Shown: in pieces, positions 59,956 to 64,000 of the stretch
Numbering within the stretch: the first letter of the stretch is position 1
Layout: every line of letters begins with the position of its first letter
DNA from: Hetaerina americana
Taxonomy: Eukaryota > Arthropoda > Insecta > Odonata > Calopterygidae
NCBI GenBank assembly: GCA_022747635.1
Contig: JAKTNV010000079.1
Span: forward strand, 868,001-932,000
Reading direction: 5' to 3'
DNA: 64,000 nt
Made by a program: the position numbers and the translations under genes
Notes under the pieces: generated by a model
The model's input: only the letters and a program-made list of their open reading frames with translations
What the model was told of the DNA's origin: nothing
Databases searched by the model: none

Positions 59956-59966
59956 GCCGCCATCTT
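59956..59966 (-). promoter_or_regulatory. YY1/Pho-like motif
   Basis: The minus strand reads AAGATGGCGGC, an exact match to the YY1 consensus, whose fly homologue is Pleiohomeotic. It lies at the edge of a GC island, about 50 bp beyond a TATAAAG, as is typical for promoter-proximal sites. Function is inferred from the motif only. Confidence 0.35.
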
Positions 59967-60659
59967 TTTTTCACAATGACGTTCCGTCCGCGAGGTGACC
60001 TGCAGAACTTTATAAATCTGTATTCTTAAGAACGCCTGACCCTCCCTTAAATGCCTCCTCTTTATTTTCGAGATTCAAGACGCTGCGAATAAAATACTTT
60101 AGGGTAAAACAATTAACTAAGATATTAAATCAGCGAAAATAGGCGCCTTAAATCTAGTTCGATTCCAGATTCAATTTAATTGTGTTGCTGTGCTAAAAAT
60201 GAATTGAAGATGCAAAGAAATCTTCGATGACTATTAATTGCGCCGACATAATTTAATTTTTCTTGAAATAACTGTGGTTCTGCACTGTTTTAAATGCGTG
60301 ATCTGAGTTTACAGCGAATCTAAGTTCTGGTTTGTTTACTTCAGTTAGCATGAGTTTAGTCAGTTAGGAAACTGAAAAGTTTTCAAGAATGAACACCTAA
60401 AGAAACCACGAGAAGCCGTCCACAATCTCTCAAACTGTAAGAATACAATTAAAGCTTAAATTCCTCATCCATTTCAACAAATTACAACAATAGATGTTCA
60501 GTAATTTTTTTTCTGTCCGTAAGAAATTCAACAATGAACGACGGATTCAAAGAACGACGAAACATACTTCACGCAACGTACAATTTTTGACTTTGGGCAC
60601 CACATCGAAATACTATACTAGAACCAGAATCTTCCTCCACTTTTCAACTAAATCTACCC
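59967..60659. other. AT-rich stretch, nothing recognised
   Basis: An 89-codon plus frame (60494-60763) is basic and unrecognised. Confidence 0.4.
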
Positions 60660-61330
60660 GACCCTCTCTCCACTTTCCACCTAAAAGGATAAATAGGCCA
60701 ATTAAAAAAAATGAACACCAAATCTGGGAAAAAAATCTCGGATTCCGTCTGCAGACCACCTAACTCCCAATCCACAAGCTCTTTTTTATTCATTTCCGTT
60801 GCGTTGGCCACCCTGTCCCCCATCTTCATCCCCTCCACCCACTCTTATATGCCTCTCCTCTTCCTCCTTCTAACCCCCCCCCCCCCCACAAGGTCCGTCC
60901 ATCCCTCTCCTCCCCCCTCCCTCCTCTCTTTCTCTCTCCTCACATCCACACCTCTTCCCCTTTCGTCCCTCCCTTCATTGTCAGCCAGCCCCCTCCCCAC
61001 TTTCGTAGCGTCTGTGATTGTGTGGGTGAGCTAGTGTGTGCGTGTGTGTCTTGTGTGTTGCTGGAGTGCGGGTGGAACTCCAGCAGAAGAGAGGCGGCTG
61101 CAGCTGCGGCGGCCTTCGAGGGGGTGCGCCCTGGAGCGGAACCGAGGAGGGAGAGACTACGAAGGAGAATGGAAAAATACGAGGGAAGGAGCGGTGGTCG
61201 GTTGGAGGAGGTGGCGGAGAAAAAGAAGGCCTCCGATATCGGAGGAGGGAGGCCTGTGAGGGAGGGAGGAGGGGTCTAGGGGTGGCGAGGAGAACGGTGG
61301 CGTGGGAGGGAGGAATATAGCAGGCGGGAG
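60660..61330. other. GC island with pyrimidine-to-purine switch
   Basis: The plus strand is C/T-rich to about 61000 (with C14 at 60874-60887), has a GTGTGTGCGTGTGTG segment at about 61033-61050, then is G/A-rich to 61330. GGCGGCTGCAGCTGCGGCGG near 61092 would encode an alanine run in one frame. The layout (pyrimidine tract, GT-rich segment, CpG-rich purine tract) would suit a promoter and 5' untranslated region, but no core motif was found. Confidence 0.5.
60874..60887. repeat. C14 homopolymer
   Basis: Fourteen consecutive C in the pyrimidine-rich half of the island. Confidence 0.95.
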
Positions 61331-61951
61331 ACGTCGGGAGCACCGAGTGGAAGCACCGAGAAATTCCTTCGAGAAAGTGAAACGATCAGAAGCTTAATAA
61401 TCCTCCCCGCCCCCCTGATGTACGGAAACACCAAAGGGAGACCATACATTCTCGACAGCCCTCATTTTCCTCCGTGGCGGAGCGGTGCGTTTCAGTCCAC
61501 CGGTCAGGACCCAGTTCCCGACTGGGGATCCTCGCAATATAATACAAGAGGACGGCTTTAGTAAACGAACGGGGTATGTGCTAATAGGAATGGGCGTCTC
61601 GTTATCATGGTATTTCCATTGGTCGGACAACGGTATTAAGACAGCGCTCACAAATAATGAATTTTTGTCTATCCAAACCAATGTTTTGAAATAAAAATTT
61701 AACCTGAATTATACCCAACTAAGAGCGATCAGCAGGCAGTGCGCCGCGTGATGTCTTCCTCAGTTGGTCCTCGTTGGCACTCACGCCATGGATAATTTTG
61801 ATAGTGACTGCGATCGCACACGAAATCGCCAACGTTTAGCTTTATTAGTGATTCTGCACCGTAAGTTTCTTTACTTTCTTGTTAAAATTTTTGCTTTATT
61901 TCTCCTTTTCTTCCAAATCCTCATCGAATTATCTGCCTATGTTAAAAATTA
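61331..61951. other. Unique stretch with a weak tRNA-like segment
   Basis: GTGGCGGAGCGGTGCG near 61474 resembles an A box, but the B box that should follow is poorly formed (GACCCAGTTCCCGACTG). No other feature. Confidence 0.35.
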
Positions 61952-62210
61952 GTCGGGTGTTGGTGGTATGGCTTGAGAGACGGCTTCACAAATCAAGACC
62001 CTTGATTCGAATCCTGGCAGAGGCAGAAGTTTTGAAACGGGACCCCTACTTTGTGTTTTTTTATGGAGAGCACTTCAAGTGGAGTACACCGTCTGTCGAG
62101 TGGGACGCAGGAGGGCCCCTAACCATCCTTCACCGGTTTCCAGTATATTCCACTCACCTATCCCTGGATATGGCGCGAATGAACTTGGCTGTCGATCGCC
62201 TCACCCACTT
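61952..62210 (+). mobile_element. Diverged SINE related to family 2
   Basis: The tRNA-like head GTGTTGGTGGTATGGCTTGA has the B-box TTGATTCGAATCCTGG at about 62001. The body has GTCTGTCGAGTGGGACG and the end block GGCTGTCGATCGCCTC in common with the copies at 2612 and 56693, but the middle (CCATCCTTCACCGGTTTCC) differs. It may represent a subfamily. A 112-codon frame across it is not a gene. Confidence 0.7.
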
Positions 62211-63639
62211 CTACTAGAAATTGAAATTAACTGAGTTTTCTGATAATTCTAGTAGTTTTGTTCACAATATCCGTCCACACATTCTATTTCTTCAATATTA
62301 AATTTCTTGCGCGGTACTGATGCTCATATTGGAACTAAACCTTCAATTCCCTAGATATTTTATCCTTTATTTCACTGTTTAGTACCTGGTGTTTAAATTC
62401 CACAAACCCAAAAATTCGTATAAATGTGATAGTAAACAACAAAGAATGAAAGAGTGAAAGGAATTTTAAAAAAATATTTGCTTTCCTTCAATTTAGTTTT
62501 TGTTCGAAATATTCCAAAGTCTTTAAGTTATTTTTAAGCAAAAGCTTGTGGTTATTGAAAAAATCTTCCAGCAAAGACAATATTTAGCCTTATGAAGTCA
62601 ATCTCAAGTCTACCTAAACAGGAAGTTGGCGTTTCTGTATACACTGCGCGGGAAAAGCGTGGAAAGAATTATAACGGTTTTTTATAAAGGTCGCTACACA
62701 CTCGGCGACTGTCTCCTCCTACCAGTGACATTTTACACATTATCCTGAACGATTTTCCGAATAAATGCCGCTTATGGTTTTAGGGAGCCTAGCTTTTATG
62801 GAATTATTATTTTAGAGGGCATTTATCAATCTCAGTTAGCTGAAAATGGTTTAAGGGTATTCTAATAGCAGTTAAAAAAACGCAGTTTATTTTAAAGTTA
62901 ATTACACACGGTTAAATAGGATGACTATGCCTCTTTTTACTTTTAATTGCCTCTCGTTGAGGTCTTATATGGCACACGAAGAGGAGAGCTTCATTTCCAG
63001 GTTGAAGGATTCGGTCCTAGAAGTTTTGAACTACAAGAATTCCATTCAACATGTGTCCTCCAGGCACAACAATGACATAAACTCGTCCAAAAAATAGGTT
63101 TACTTATCTGGAGTGAGGCAAAATGAGGCGAATGAGGAAATTTATGTTGGAAATCAATTAAATGGTATATTTCTCTGTTGAGCGGAAGAGGAGATCGAGA
63201 GGGAAAATGTGGTTCAGAGTGCAAGAGAGGAAAATGGTACCGTAGGTGATTCGAAGGGATTATTCCATAACTAGGTCCAAGAGTCGATTTCCAGTGAAAA
63301 AGATGGCTTAAAAGAGGTAAAAACTAAGAGAAGAGGCCATTAGAGATAAATTATTAACAATACGTGTGTGACGTCCAACAAAATGTTGATGAGCTAGGCT
63401 TATGCTCCCGAGCATCAACCATTTTGAGCTTCTGGAAAGAAAGGCGCAATGAACTGCATAAAAACCTTCCTTTGCTAGCCTATTAGAAAGATATGCAAGG
63501 AAAATACTGTGATGCAAACCGACACCCAATTATTCGGCCACTGTAAACGCCCTGTTTGAGTTTTCTTGAACCATTTAAGTTCCTTAATTTCTGGACGCTT
63601 ATACGCGCAAATGAGGACAGGTGAAAAAGCCCAAAAAAA
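62211..63639. other. AT-rich stretch, nothing recognised
   Basis: Frames of 73-77 codons without domains and no repeats recognised. Confidence 0.45.
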
Positions 63640-64000
63640 TTGATAGCCGGAGCGAGCGGCCCCTCCACGTAGGAAGGACAACAACGTAGAGGGGAGAGAG
63701 CGATGAACGCGCCATCTCAGTACGCATGGGAGAAGAGAACGACCTCGACAAGACCGTCCTTCCTCCGCCGCGCCGCCCCCGCAGGCACCCACCGCGGCCC
63801 CCCTTCTCCCTCCCGGCACCTCTCCCCGCTAATCCTCCCCCCCGCACTCCCGCCTCCCTCCACCCATACAGACTGATTCTCTTTCATCCCGAAACTCCCC
63901 GCCGCGCTCCCACGCAGGGATTTCCCTGCGCGAATCCAAAACAAACGCCCGCGCTCCCGAGAGATTTTACGGCTTGGCGCGAAATGCAGCCGAGGTCGGA
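63640..64000. other. GC island at the window edge
   Basis: CpG- and C-rich from about 63750 to the end. Minus frames of 75-114 codons are G/R-rich and compositional. The island is cut by the window edge, so its extent is unknown. Confidence 0.45.

Noticed and set aside
1..64000. CRISPR array, bacterial operon, rRNA genes or an LTR retrotransposon
   Set aside because: No regularly spaced direct repeats, no dense codon-packed genes, no rRNA core sequences, and no long terminal repeat pair or protease/integrase motifs were seen.

Overview
This is a non-coding-dominated eukaryotic window with no bacterial or organellar features. The best guess is an arthropod. It holds a 3' fragment of an R1-clade non-LTR retrotransposon (a clade known mainly from arthropods), an internally deleted mariner, decayed CR1/jockey-like and RTE-like LINEs, several tRNA-derived SINE families, and one core promoter with a TCAGTT initiator of the arthropod type. 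I could not identify any complete host protein-coding gene, rRNA or functional tRNA. Nearly all long open frames are by-products of low-complexity GC-rich tracts or belong to transposon remnants.

Layout. Positions 1-1317 are a repeat nest: the end of one SINE, three (TA)n tracts, and four copies in both orientations of the tail of a second tRNA-derived SINE, forming a large inverted repeat. A third SINE family (tails at 2.6, 56.9 and 62.1 kb) and a first-family relic (9.2 kb) recur across the window. An R1-clade LINE end lies at 6.35-7.25 kb with an (ATT)n tail. Long hairpins lie at 10.89-10.99 kb and 19.05-19.08 kb. CR1-like LINE remnants lie at 27.4-28.7 kb and 45.3-45.7 kb, a further LINE carboxyl end at 28.8-29.1 kb, an internally deleted mariner with perfect 33-bp terminal repeats at 37.4-38.2 kb, and an RTE-like LINE remnant at 52.5-53.8 kb.

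About twenty GC-rich islands of 0.15-0.8 kb with strong purine or pyrimidine strand bias punctuate the AT-rich sequence every 2-6 kb. They switch bias sharply, carry G/C runs of up to 14, and are the main compositional structure of the window.

The best signs of host function are a TATA/initiator/DPE-type core promoter at 43.15-43.22 kb, preceded by a near-perfect Kozak ATG beside a splice donor at 43.0 kb. There is also a possible signal-peptide first exon at 12.34-12.47 kb, a CTCF-like motif at 15.55 kb and a YY1/Pho-like motif at 59.96 kb. These are motif-level inferences. I found no clear undescribed multi-gene system.
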